DNA of 64,000 bases, taken from MPNP01 sp026709725 (GTDB taxonomy: Bacteria; Pseudomonadota; Alphaproteobacteria; Rhodobacterales; Rhodobacteraceae). Every line of letters begins with the position of its first letter. The stretch's first letter is position 1. The notes under the pieces were generated by a model. That model saw only the letters and a list, made by a program, of their open reading frames with translations, did not search any database and had not been told where the DNA came from. The position numbers were made by a program, and so were the translations under genes. Shown here one piece after another: positions 56,196-64,000 of the stretch. Location: NCBI GenBank assembly GCA_965200805.1, contig OZ241384.1, positions 496,001 to 560,000 of the forward strand, written 5' to 3'.

Positions 56196-56540
56196 TCCCT
56201 GTCATCGATGCTGCATCACGATTGCATCTGCGTGCCTGCTCGGATGACGGGGCCGGGGTGCGCTCGGAGCTGGCGGCAGGGGTGATGCTTCAGCGTGTGA
56301 CCTGCGGGGCAGGACCCACGCTGATGTGGCGAGGAGTTGGGAACATGTAATGGTCATGCGGGCAGGCATCACGGGATGACACGGACAAACAATGCGCGGG
56401 CCGGTCTTCTGTTTGCTGCGTGGAGCTGCCATGCGGATCAGGAGCGTCAACCGAAAGAGCGCATCGCTGGATGCTCCCGTTGGCTTCGGTTTCAGGGAGT
56501 CAGGTCCCAGGTCTGTCTTGAGCTGTCCTGTTCCCGCCGA
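56196..56540. other. Intergenic region with right copy of the 50-bp repeat
   Basis: About 345 bases. It contains the repeat at 56241-56290. I recognise no gene; TA is absent from about 56099 to 56345. Confidence 0.5.
56241..56290 (+). repeat. 50-bp repeat, right copy flanking the Tct cassette
   Basis: Direct-orientation partner of 51073-51121. It abuts the broken 5' end of the SIS-domain fragment. Confidence 0.65.
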
Positions 56541-56852
56541 TCAGGTCACGGTGACCGCTGTACCCGACGCCGAGACCATCAGCATCTTGTTGATGACCTC
56601 ATAGTCGATATCGACCCCGATCACGGCATTGCCGCCTTTTGATCTGGCATCCTCCCGCATTTCATCAAGGGCGATCTTCCGCGCCCGACCCAGCTCCTTC
56701 TCATAGGCACCGCTCCGGCCACCGATGATGTCGGTCACCGCTGCAAACAAGTCCCGGAATACATTCGCACCAAGAATCGCCTCTCCAGCCACAATCCCAT
56801 GATATGAGGTGATCGAGTGTCCCTCAATTGTGCTTGTTGTCGTGGTCAGCAT
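56541..56852 (-). CDS. UPF0145 (YbjQ-like) protein
   Basis: A 103-residue soluble protein of the YbjQ/UPF0145 family. STIEGHSITSYHGIVAGEAI near the start, LGANVFRDLFAAVTDIIGGR, and the ARKIALDEMREDARSKGGNA stretch followed by VIGVDIDYE are diagnostic. I prefer the ATG at 56852 over one 33 bases upstream because the family starts there. Members form pentamers and are loosely tied to metal binding; function is not established. The closing residues LMVSASGTAVTV are typical. Confidence 0.9.
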   Translation of the reverse strand: MLTTTTSTIEGHSITSYHGIVAGEAILGANVFRDLFAAVTDIIGGRSGAYEKELGRARKIALDEMREDARSKGGNAVIGVDIDYEVINKMLMVSASGTAVTVT

Positions 56853-57016
56853 TGTTTTGGGTCTCCTCATTGTCAGGCAACACAACAGTCCCGGGACCTG
56901 ACTGCAGGATATTCAGATCCCATTGGTTTGGTTGTGGAGTGATATACACCAGGGGGAAAAGAGTAAATGTCAGCCTTGTCGAATTCAGACAGTGGTTTCT
57001 GATCAATGACCGGAAC

Positions 57017-57921
57017 TCAATCCTGGCCCGGAACGTCCTGGTTCCGAACCGTTCCTGACAGGGCCCGAAGGCAAATGATCGAATGCGTGACCAGGGCCGA
57101 TATGACAACAAAACCGCCAAGAACAGCATACACAGTGGGGGCTTCACCGATAAGCAGCCAGACCCAAAGCGGGCCCAGGGCGGTTTCGAGCAACAGGAAC
57201 AGTCCGACCTGCGGAGCAGGCAGGCGGCGCGGTGCCATTGCGATCAGACCCAGCGCAACGGGCATCAGCACGGCACCCTCGAATACCATCAGAATGGTCT
57301 GACCACCGGTTTCGAAGCCGAACGCCGGAACAAAGGGGCAAGAACAAGTGCGGACATCCCACCACCCAGAGAGGGTGCAAGGCCCAGCGGCTCCCGCACC
57401 CGGCGCGACATTGTGAAGGCGCTGGCCATGCAGAGTGCTGTTGCCAGCGCAAAGGCATCACCCACCCAATGGCTTGCACCAATACCCGGCAGCACGACAA
57501 TACCCACACCTGCCATCCCGCACATGATCGCCACCCATGTGCTCAACGCGATAATCTCTCTCAGCAGGAGATATGATGCAAGGGCTGCCCAGAGCGGAGC
57601 CGTCGCAACGATCACAAGCATGTTCGCAACAGACGTGAATGTCACACTGAGAACAAAGAAGACAGAGGCAGGCCCATACAGGCCCGCAACCACACGTGCT
57701 CCCGGACTGCAAACGGAGCCGAAAACCGTGCGCCTGCAACGCGACAGCATCAATAGAATTGCCGACAGCCCCATGAGCAGGCCACGCCAAAAGGCCACTG
57801 TCAGAAAATCTCCGTCGATCAAACGCAGAATCAATGTGTCAAAGCTCAGAAGAAGCGCACCCGCAAAGGCCGCGGCTACCCCTGAACGCGGAGAGTCAAC
57901 CTGCATGGCGACCATTGTCAT
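57017..57921 (-). pseudogene. DMT-family (EamA) transporter with one frameshift
   Basis: The frame from 57921 carries about seven helices (VAAAFAGALLLSFDTLILRL, in part, to SALVLAPLF) and runs out of phase near 57345, ending at 57289. The other frame continues exactly where expected with VPAFGFETGGQTILMVFEGA and the last three helices of the second EamA repeat, ending at 57017. Loss of one base in the CCCCTTTG stretch explains the shift. Repaired, the protein would be about 300 residues, normal for the family. A sequencing error in the short homopolymers cannot be excluded. Confidence 0.8.
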
Positions 57922-58164
57922 GCGTTATGAACATGCGACGTTCCGACATTGGGCTTCCGCAACCGCCCCTGAATATGACCGACTGCGGATTTTCCATAAT
58001 GTCCACTGTCAAGTCTCCTCGAAGCAGATGGGCCCGGTGTCGCCGGAGGCCCGCTTTGTCATGCGATTGGAAATTCCGTTGCCATGCGGCACGAAACCCG
58101 GGTGGGACATGGTTGACGGTCCCTTCAGGGGCATCAGGACAGGAAAATGGACGAGGCCGTCCTC

Positions 58165-58345
58165 ACAGATGAATCCGCAATCCGGAACGGGTGATCACTC
58201 AGAACGACGGGTCTGTGGTCCGGATTGCCGGTTTGCATGAGAGCGGGCGGTTCAAAAATCTCATCCAGGGTGCCTGTGCCGCCCGACAGGGTGACGAATG
58301 CTTCCGAACAATGCAGGGGGTGCCGGATTTCGCATGAAGGACTCG
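58165..58345 (-). pseudogene. LOG-family (lysine-decarboxylase-like) remnant
   Basis: In the minus-strand frame that ends at 58134, residues read HCSEAFVTLSGGTGTLDEIF followed by LMQTGNPDHRPVVLSD. This is the PGGxGTxxE active-site segment of LOG cytokinin-riboside-phosphate phosphoribohydrolases, with P changed to S. Upstream and downstream similarity is lost, so it is a fossil of about 60 residues. Confidence 0.65.
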
Positions 58346-58700
58346 CTGAAAGCAGCGATGTGTCCTGCTGTGAGATGCCCGGAGGTTCGAAGGGCAGCGC
58401 GGTCCTGATCCTCGGGGAGTGACCGCCGGCTGATCGGGTGTTCGCATTTGCGGTTTGTGTGAGACCTGAACCTCCGCTGGACAGAACCGTTGATCGTGCC
58501 GTGGCCAGCAATACGGCGACATCGTATGCCAGTTGGCAGGAGAGCGTCGACAGACTGGTGCGGATAATACAAAAAATACTCACAGAACATCCGCATGTCT
58601 CGGAGAACTTTCTTCCTGCACGAAATTCATTGATCCGCTGGATTTCCAAGATGCAAACCTTTTCTTTCAAACATTCAGATGGAGACTTGAGCACGATCTA

Positions 58701-58750
58701 AATCAAACTGGCTTGATTGAGTATGGAGAAATGCTAACACTTTCTGTTAG
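58701..58750 (+). promoter_or_regulatory. Two inverted repeats upstream of lysR
   Basis: AATCAA-ACTGGC-TTGATT at 58701-58718 and CTAACA-CTTTC-TGTTAG at 58734-58750 are perfect 6-bp inverted repeats in an AT-rich stretch ending 37 bases before the lysR start. They are good candidates for autoregulation by the LysR protein. Confidence 0.5.
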
Positions 58751-58787
58751 ATTTATTAACATTTTGTGAACTGCCGGAGATATTGAA

Positions 58788-59663
58788 TTGCGAAAACTTC
58801 CGCCCCTGCGGGCGCTTTACTGCTTTGAGGCTGTTTCGGACCATGAAAGCTTTTCAGCTGCAGCCGGGGCCCTCAACCTGACTCACGGTGCGATCAGCCA
58901 TCAGGTCCGCAGCCTGGAGGATTGGCTGGGTGTCCAGCTGTTCAGTCGCCATCGCGGTGGCGTCGTCCTGACAGCTGATGGAGAGCGTCTCAAGCGTGCA
59001 TGCACCATGGCTTTCGAGAGGCTGGAGATGGAATGCCAAAGGATGAAGTCGACCAGCGAAGCCCGTGTCATCACCATCGGGTGCTCTTCCAGTTTTCTTG
59101 CGCACTGGCTGCTGCCCCGCCTGAGGACATTCGCCTACGGTCACACCACCAGCGAAACCACACTGCGTTTTGATACAACGGCGGACTGGAAGACGCTGAG
59201 GCGCGGCAAGATCGATTTGCTGATTGCAGGGGATTGCCAAAGAACAGGCGCGGGGGTTGAAATGTGCCTGTTTGCCGACGACCTCATCGGTCCCGTCTGC
59301 CTGCCGGGTTACACGGAAACACCCGGGGAGCCGGACAGGATCCTGCAGGGCAGCCTCTTGCACGCGAAATCCCGTCCCAATGCCTGGCGGGAATGGGGTC
59401 AGGCCGTCGGCAGTTCCACGATCCCAACCGATGGACAGGTCTTCGAAACCCTTTCATTGTCAATCGAGGCCGCGCGTGCAGGATTTGGGTTTGCCATTGC
59501 ACCGGAGATCGTCGTCCGGGAAGAAATCAGGGATGGCAATCTGATTGCTCCGCTGGGTTTTGTTACCGCCCATCATGCCACATATCTCTACAGTCACACA
59601 GGCCGGAACCTGTCGAAATCCGTGCGTTCCCTGCGGGACTGGTTGCTGAATCAGACCCGGTGA
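58788..59663 (+). CDS. LysR-family transcriptional regulator, GcvA-like
   Basis: A 291-residue regulator. The winged helix-turn-helix at the N-terminus (LPPLRALYCFEAVSDHESFS, in part; AAGALNLTHGAISHQVRSLE) belongs to the GcvA/AmpR branch. A type 2 periplasmic-binding-like effector domain follows from about residue 95 (VITIGCSSSFLAHWLLPRL). The start is a TTG, which gives the normal N-terminus. No divergently transcribed intact target is adjacent; the nearest intact metabolic operon is the Tct cassette 3 kb away, so a link is speculative. Confidence 0.88.
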   Translation: MRKLPPLRALYCFEAVSDHESFSAAAGALNLTHGAISHQVRSLEDWLGVQLFSRHRGGVVLTADGERLKRACTMAFERLEMECQRMKSTSEARVITIGCSSSFLAHWLLPRLRTFAYGHTTSETTLRFDTTADWKTLRRGKIDLLIAGDCQRTGAGVEMCLFADDLIGPVCLPGYTETPGEPDRILQGSLLHAKSRPNAWREWGQAVGSSTIPTDGQVFETLSLSIEAARAGFGFAIAPEIVVREEIRDGNLIAPLGFVTAHHATYLYSHTGRNLSKSVRSLRDWLLNQTR

Positions 59664-59740
59664 CAGAAGCACCCGAACCGGACGGTCGGATCAAGAGAGC
59701 GTTGTACGGGGCGGGGAGCAGATTTCATTGTATTTTTGCT

Positions 59741-60478
59741 TCAGGACCCCGGCAGGGCGCCGCAATCCTCCTGCTGCCCTGCTGTCAGGAATGCTGATGC
59801 CTGCAGGAATTGCTCTTCCTGACCGGCGAGTCTGACTGCATCTTCCTCATCGTCCCCCCAGCGTCCGCGTTGCCAGCTGGTGTCAAGTTGGGCAAGTTGC
59901 CAGGTTTTGCCAGAATCGATCCAGCCCTGCCGGAGAGCCATGACCAGCAGCAGTGATGTTGTCAGTTTGACCTGTTCATTCGTGGCAACAAGCTCGAATG
60001 CATTCATCGCGTTCAGCCGGGCACGCATGGCCCTGGACAACCCCTCATGCTGCGAGATTGGCATGACCCCGATCGTCACAACACACTCCTCGCCCCACAC
60101 ATTGTGATAGTGTTCGAGGACAGGATCCCAGGATAGTCGCTGGCGGTGAACAAGATCGGGTGGCCCGGATGCACGGTAGCAGATCATGTCGCCGTCGAGA
60201 TAGTCAAGCAGCGATCCGATCATGATCTCCCTTTGGCTGTCAGTGAGGGTGACAGCGGTCACTGACAGGCGTGTTGTCGGGAGCTTGTCAGGGTTGAGAA
60301 TGCCGTCGACCAAGGACCACTCCCCGGCTACCCTGGCGGCGAGTGTTTCGGTCGGCACCCGGAGATTCGTGCCGTTGGGGGTTTGAACGGGCCGGTCATC
60401 AAGCAGGATTTCAAAGCCATGGGTGCAGGGCTGGATTGTGACCGATTGCCACCAGCGCCTGCTCGCCCATTCACTCAT
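59741..60478 (-). CDS. ATP12-family F1-ATPase assembly chaperone
   Basis: A 245-residue protein of the ATP12 family, which in mitochondria binds the F1 alpha subunit during assembly; bacterial members are almost confined to Alphaproteobacteria. RRWWQSVTIQ, FEILLDDRPVQTPNGTNLRVP (in part), ASGPPDLVHRQRLSWDPVL and the ALRQGWIDSGKTWQLAQLDT region (in part) are recognisable. Its ATG overlaps the stop of the upstream pseudouridine synthase gene (ATGA). The F0 operon is at 14-17 kb in this same window. Confidence 0.92.
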   Translation of the reverse strand: MSEWASRRWWQSVTIQPCTHGFEILLDDRPVQTPNGTNLRVPTETLAARVAGEWSLVDGILNPDKLPTTRLSVTAVTLTDSQREIMIGSLLDYLDGDMICYRASGPPDLVHRQRLSWDPVLEHYHNVWGEECVVTIGVMPISQHEGLSRAMRARLNAMNAFELVATNEQVKLTTSLLLVMALRQGWIDSGKTWQLAQLDTSWQRGRWGDDEEDAVRLAGQEEQFLQASAFLTAGQQEDCGALPGS

Positions 60479-61500
60479 CCGGCTGCATCCCCATCGGACA
60501 AACCTGCCACGCGATCACGAGACCCATAGGTCTCCGGCCAGCCAAAATGTACGCAGGCGCGCCGTATATGAGCAGAAAGCGGGGCGTTGATGTGAATATG
60601 CCTGCGTGTGAGAGGGTGCATGAACTCAAGGCTGCTTGCATGCAGATGCAATGCGTCATCAAGTGCCGTGTGCCAGGGCATGGCCTTTCGCTGGTCGCGG
60701 GTGATGCCATAGCGTCGATCACCGAGAATCGGGCACCCGATTGCCGCAAGGTGGGCGCGCAGCTGATGCTTCCGGCCCGTTTGCGGAGTGAGGGCAAGAA
60801 GTGCCGGACCGGATTCGGATGTCCGGAGAGTCCGGTAGGCGGTAACGGCGGTTTTCTCACCGGATTGCGGGGCCAGCGTGTCGGCCCGTTTCCAGCGGAC
60901 TCCATGATGCCTGCCTGCTGTCTGGAGACAGATGGTGATCACACCATCTTCGGGTTCGGGCGGCCTGATCGTGACAGCGAGATAGTCCTTGCGTACGGAA
61001 CGGTCCTGGAACATTGCACCCATGGCCCGCACAGCGGGCAGGGTTTTGCCCAGCAGGAGAATACCCGATGTTGCCTTGTCAAGGCGATGGATCAAACGAA
61101 ACCGTCCACCGTCCGCATCCGGCCCGGCCAGAATCTGATCAAGATGGCGATGCTGGCCGGTGCCGCCCTGTGTTGCAAGGCCTGCCGGCTTGTTGATGGC
61201 AAGAAAGTGATCGTCTTCGTAGAGAGGGTTGGCGAGAACGCTCCCGGCTTGGTTGTGCGCAGCGGACAGTGTGCCTGATGCATCCGGCCCTGGGAGCGGG
61301 GAGTGGTTGGGTGGCAGGCGAACAGCCTGACCTGACAGAAGACGTGTCGCGCACCTGACCCGCCTGCCATCAACCCGAATCTGTCCCTGACGGCAAAGAC
61401 GCTCAAGATGCGCCTGGCTGACCGGACCAATGCGCCGACGGTACCAGCGATCAAGCCGCTGACCGGCATCCTCTTCACCTGTGGAAATATCGACCGTCAC
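60475..61500 (-). CDS. RluA-family 23S rRNA pseudouridine synthase (RluC/RluD-like)
   Basis: A 341-residue enzyme converting uridines of 23S rRNA to pseudouridine. An N-terminal S4 domain (AGQRLDRWYRRRIGPVSQAH, LCRQGQIRVDGRRV) precedes the catalytic domain with the essential aspartate in RLIHRLDKATSGILLLGKT (in part) and LTPQTGRKHQLRAHLAAIGC (in part). The start is a GTG that overlaps the crcB stop (GTGA); the longer open frame upstream is inside crcB. It is closest to RluC by gene context, since alphaproteobacterial rluC usually precedes atp12. Confidence 0.9.
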   Translation of the reverse strand: MTVDISTGEEDAGQRLDRWYRRRIGPVSQAHLERLCRQGQIRVDGRRVRCATRLLSGQAVRLPPNHSPLPGPDASGTLSAAHNQAGSVLANPLYEDDHFLAINKPAGLATQGGTGQHRHLDQILAGPDADGGRFRLIHRLDKATSGILLLGKTLPAVRAMGAMFQDRSVRKDYLAVTIRPPEPEDGVITICLQTAGRHHGVRWKRADTLAPQSGEKTAVTAYRTLRTSESGPALLALTPQTGRKHQLRAHLAAIGCPILGDRRYGITRDQRKAMPWHTALDDALHLHASSLEFMHPLTRRHIHINAPLSAHIRRACVHFGWPETYGSRDRVAGLSDGDAAG

Positions 61501-61880
61501 GGGATGCCCTGGTGACGTGCGAGGAGGAGACCAAGGACAAGGAAAGTCAGCGCGAGGATCGTGGACAGGGCGATATAGAGGACAGCAAGACCGATACGAC
61601 CCGACTCGATCAAATGCCATACATCAAGAGAGAAGGCGGAAAATGTCGTGTACCCGCCGAGAAAGCCAATCATCAGGAATGCATGGGTACGCTCACTGAG
61701 AACCGGGTTGTCGATGAGCACACCCGCCAGGAGACCGGCAAGGAAGGATCCCAGCACATTGACGAAAAGCGTGCCGAAGGGAAATCCCGGCCCCAGGGCA
61801 AACCGGATGGCCTCGACCGAAAGATAGCGGAACATTGCCCCGGCCGCACCGCCAAACCCGACAAACAGCAGCAGACTCAC
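61497..61880 (-). CDS. crcB: Fluoride ion channel CrcB/Fluc
   Basis: A 127-residue four-helix protein that exports fluoride as a dual-topology dimer. VGFGGAAGAMFRYL at the start, FPFGTLFVNVLGSFLAGLL, and IGFLGGYTTFSAFSLD carry the conserved N, the G-x-x-GG-x-TTFS-F motif and the aromatic lining. It begins with a GTG overlapping the rarA stop. There is no room for a fluoride riboswitch directly upstream, so control would be that of the whole operon. Confidence 0.94.
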   Translation of the reverse strand: MSLLLFVGFGGAAGAMFRYLSVEAIRFALGPGFPFGTLFVNVLGSFLAGLLAGVLIDNPVLSERTHAFLMIGFLGGYTTFSAFSLDVWHLIESGRIGLAVLYIALSTILALTFLVLGLLLARHQGIP

Positions 61881-63175
61881 CGGTCGGGTCCCGCTTCAGG
61901 CGTGTCTTGGGCCTTCCTGTCCCGGAGTCTGCGAAAGTATTGCAGACGCTTGAACATGGTCCGCTCAAATCCCCGTTCAACCGGGCAGTAGAACGGCTCC
62001 GGATCAACGCCATCGGGAAAATACCGCTGCCCTGAAACACCGTCGGGAGAGTCATGATCATAGTCATAACCCTGACCGTAACCAAGGTTTTGCATCAGCC
62101 GGGTTGGAGCATTGAGGATGTGTTTGGGCGGGTCGAGTGAACCGGACGCAGCGGCTGCATCCACGGCCCTTTTCATTGCACGGTAGGTGGCATTGGATTT
62201 GGGTGAGAGTGCCAGATAGATCACGGACTGGACCAGCGCCAGTTCACCTTCCGGACTCCCCAACCGTTCGTAGGTTTGCCAGGCATTCAGGCAATGGGTC
62301 AGGGCCTCCGGGTCGGCCAGCCCGATATCCTCAATGGCAATACGCGTGATGCGGCGCGCCAGGTAATTTGGATCTTCACCCCCATTCAGCATTCGGGCGA
62401 GCCAGTAGATTGCAGCATCGGGATCAGAACCCCGCACCGATTTGTGCAGGGCGGAGATCAGATTGTAGTGCCACTCTCCTGATCTGTCATATCCAGCGGC
62501 GCGGCGGGCCAGCAGTGTTGCGAGTCTGTCCGGTCGGACTGCGTCCCCATCAGGCAAGGCTGCAACCTGTTCAATCATGTTGAGCAGCGCCCGGCCATCG
62601 CCATCAGCAAGATCGATAATCCTTGCCCGGCTGTCCTCTGTGAGCGGCAGAGGCCCGCCAGTCGCCGCTTCTGCCCGCTTCATGAGTTTTTCCAGGTCAT
62701 CGGCATTCAATCGATTGAGAACGAGGATACGCACACGGGACAGGAGTGCTGTATTGAGTTCGAATGAAGGATTCTCGGTCGTTGCACCAATCAGGATGAT
62801 GGTGCCATCCTCAAGATGCTGCAGAAAACTGTCTTGCCTGGTCCGATTGAAGGCATGAATCTCATCGATGAACAGGACGGTTGCCTGTCCCTGATCCCGC
62901 CTTGCTCTGGCTGCAGAAAAGCATCTCGCCAGTTCGGCTGCATTCGTCTGCGCGGCACTCAGCTGACAGCATTCGGCATCCACACAGCTGGCCAGCAGGC
63001 GGGCCAGCGTCGTCTTGCCAACACCGGGAGGCCCCCAGAGGACAAGGGAGGGAAGTTTTCCCGATCTCCGGATGGCGTCAATGGGCCCGCCATCACCGAA
63101 GAGATGGTCCTGGCCAACGACCTCGGCAAGTGCGGTTGGCCGGAGACGGTCAGCGAGCGGAGTCAGTGCGTTCAT
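61877..63175 (-). CDS. rarA: Replication-associated recombination protein RarA/MgsA
   Basis: An AAA+ clamp-loader-like ATPase acting at stalled replication forks, 432 residues. Walker A WGPPGVGKTTLARLLA, Walker B TVLFIDEIHAFNR, sensor 1 IGATTENPSFELN and the C-terminal MgsA tetramerisation region (GEWHYNLISALHKSVRGSDP, YWLARMLNGGEDPNYLARR) are all intact. It leads the rarA-crcB-rluD-like-atp12 operon, in which every junction is a four-base overlap. Confidence 0.96.
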   Translation of the reverse strand: MNALTPLADRLRPTALAEVVGQDHLFGDGGPIDAIRRSGKLPSLVLWGPPGVGKTTLARLLASCVDAECCQLSAAQTNAAELARCFSAARARRDQGQATVLFIDEIHAFNRTRQDSFLQHLEDGTIILIGATTENPSFELNTALLSRVRILVLNRLNADDLEKLMKRAEAATGGPLPLTEDSRARIIDLADGDGRALLNMIEQVAALPDGDAVRPDRLATLLARRAAGYDRSGEWHYNLISALHKSVRGSDPDAAIYWLARMLNGGEDPNYLARRITRIAIEDIGLADPEALTHCLNAWQTYERLGSPEGELALVQSVIYLALSPKSNATYRAMKRAVDAAAASGSLDPPKHILNAPTRLMQNLGYGQGYDYDHDSPDGVSGQRYFPDGVDPEPFYCPVERGFERTMFKRLQYFRRLRDRKAQDTPEAGPDR

Positions 63176-63279
63176 GGCTGGTCCACACGGTGGTGCGATC
63201 TCTGTGAATCCCGGAGGAGAAAATCATCATGGCACCGGTGCCGGTTCTCCTGACTTGACTCCGGTCGCGGCGGGTGATC

Positions 63280-64000
63280 TCAATCTCTATGATTGACAGA
63301 ACGGGCATGAAAAATGAAGCCGAGGACATTCAGCAGAAGCTGTGCGGCAAGAATCTGGGTCGATTCGGTTGGATCATAGACCGGCGCCACCTCGACAAGA
63401 TCAATTCCGACAACAGGGCAGCGATAGGCCAGCCCCTTCAGGATTTCCAGGACCTCATAATAGAGGAAACCGCCATGGCTTGGTGTACCGGTTCCCGGGG
63501 CAATCGAGGGGCAGAATGCATCGATGTCAATTGTCACATAACAGCGGGAATTGGCTCGAATGCGATCCAGAACCGCCGCAGTGCCAAGAGAGCGCACCTG
63601 TCGGACCGACAGAATGTCCGATCCCCATTCCCGGGCATCCTCATAACCCTCCCGGGCTGTTGAGGAGATGTTGCGAATTCCAATCTGGGTTATGGCCTCG
63701 ACATAATCCTTCTCACTCGCCCGGCGCATGGGGTTGCCGTGCCCTGCCGTCACGCCGAGCCGCTCGTCGACAAAATCAAGATGGGCATCGATCTGGACGA
63801 TATGCAGCGGACCCTGGTCCGCACAGTTGGATGCAAATGCGTCAATGCAGGGAATGTTGACCGAGTGATCACCACCAATCACCACAGGCAGGGCTCCGGC
63901 TGAGAGAATTTTTTTCACGCCCCGGGCAATGTTCTCGTGGCTCTTCATGGTATTGGTATGAATGATATCCGCATCACCGATATCGACCAGGCGTACGCTG
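63280..64000 (-). CDS. Ureohydrolase (agmatinase-like), partial at window edge
   Basis: The reading frame stays open to the last base of the window, so the N-terminus lies beyond it. Visible motifs of binuclear-manganese ureohydrolases are VVIGGDHSVN, VQIDAHLDF and TIDIDAFCPSIAPGTGTPSHG (in part) with GG and YYE following. The GTGTPSHGGF form fits agmatinase/guanidinobutyrase rather than arginase, but the substrate is not certain. It is transcribed towards rarA, on the same strand, 105 bases upstream. Confidence 0.88.
   Translation of the reverse strand, partial: SVRLVDIGDADIIHTNTMKSHENIARGVKKILSAGALPVVIGGDHSVNIPCIDAFASNCADQGPLHIVQIDAHLDFVDERLGVTAGHGNPMRRASEKDYVEAITQIGIRNISSTAREGYEDAREWGSDILSVRQVRSLGTAAVLDRIRANSRCYVTIDIDAFCPSIAPGTGTPSHGGFLYYEVLEILKGLAYRCPVVGIDLVEVAPVYDPTESTQILAAQLLLNVLGFIFHARSVNHRD

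Larger units (their letters stand above)
57922..58787. other. Eroded region between DMT gene and lysR
   Basis: About 870 bases. It holds the LOG-family remnant on the minus strand and, close to lysR, an AT-rich control region with two inverted repeats. The part 57922-58160 shows nothing recognisable. Confidence 0.55.

Overview
The window reads as a chromosomal segment of an alphaproteobacterium (inferred from content; no 16S rRNA is present). The evidence is an F0 ATP synthase operon with separate b and b' subunits, an ATP12-type F1 assembly factor, the ffh-aroQ-rpsP-rimM-trmD-rplS-rpmE block, the rpmH-rnpA-yidD-yidC-engB-argB block, and an aapJQMP amino-acid ABC transporter. Ordinary genes look moderately GC-rich. 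TGA is a normal stop codon: it forms ATGA, GTGA and TGATG overlaps between many neighbouring genes.

Layout. 0-1.6 kb: a broken AAA ATPase with a possible nuclease partner. 1.9-7.7 kb: tyrA, priA, a small transaldolase, a XerC-like recombinase and a small coiled-coil membrane protein. 7.8-9.0 kb: a GC-rich, TA-poor island with IS30 remains. 9.2-10.4 kb: a second AAA ATPase with a truncated TOPRIM-like partner. 10.35-12.53 kb: a second island without a single TA dinucleotide. 12.6-22.3 kb: nth, an Ada-like repair gene, the F0 operon, a DMT exporter and the ffh-to-rpmE block. 22.4-27 kb: a DUF3883 protein, tRNA-Arg, and two more TA-poor islands around a frameshifted secreted protein. 27-31 kb: an orphan histidine kinase, a TMEM64-family protein and a flavin disulfide reductase. 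31-35.6 kb: rpmH to argB. 35.6-40.1 kb: a liv-type ABC transporter. 40.2-43.4 kb: a dead ISKra4-like transposase and an RloAB pair with a damaged rloB. 43.7-50 kb: sixA, aapPMQJ with an internal terminator, and an AEC transporter. 50-56.3 kb: an IS1-like fragment and a tripartite tricarboxylate transporter cassette (tctC, fused tctAB, galD-like). 56.5-59.7 kb: UPF0145, a frameshifted DMT gene, a LOG-family remnant and a LysR regulator. 59.7-64 kb: a tightly overlapping rarA-crcB-rluD-atp12 operon and a partial ureohydrolase.

Two themes stand out. First, housekeeping operons are intact, while three separate conflict-type cassettes (AAA ATPase plus small nuclease- or TOPRIM-like partner) are each broken in a different way: one in-frame TGA, one truncation at an island edge, and two compensating frameshifts. 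Second, four intergenic islands are richer in GC than the genes around them, almost or entirely lack TA while AT is common, and carry diverged short tandem repeats and transposase remains. Long open frames in these islands are chance products of the missing TAA and TAG codons. What makes or maintains the islands is unknown.
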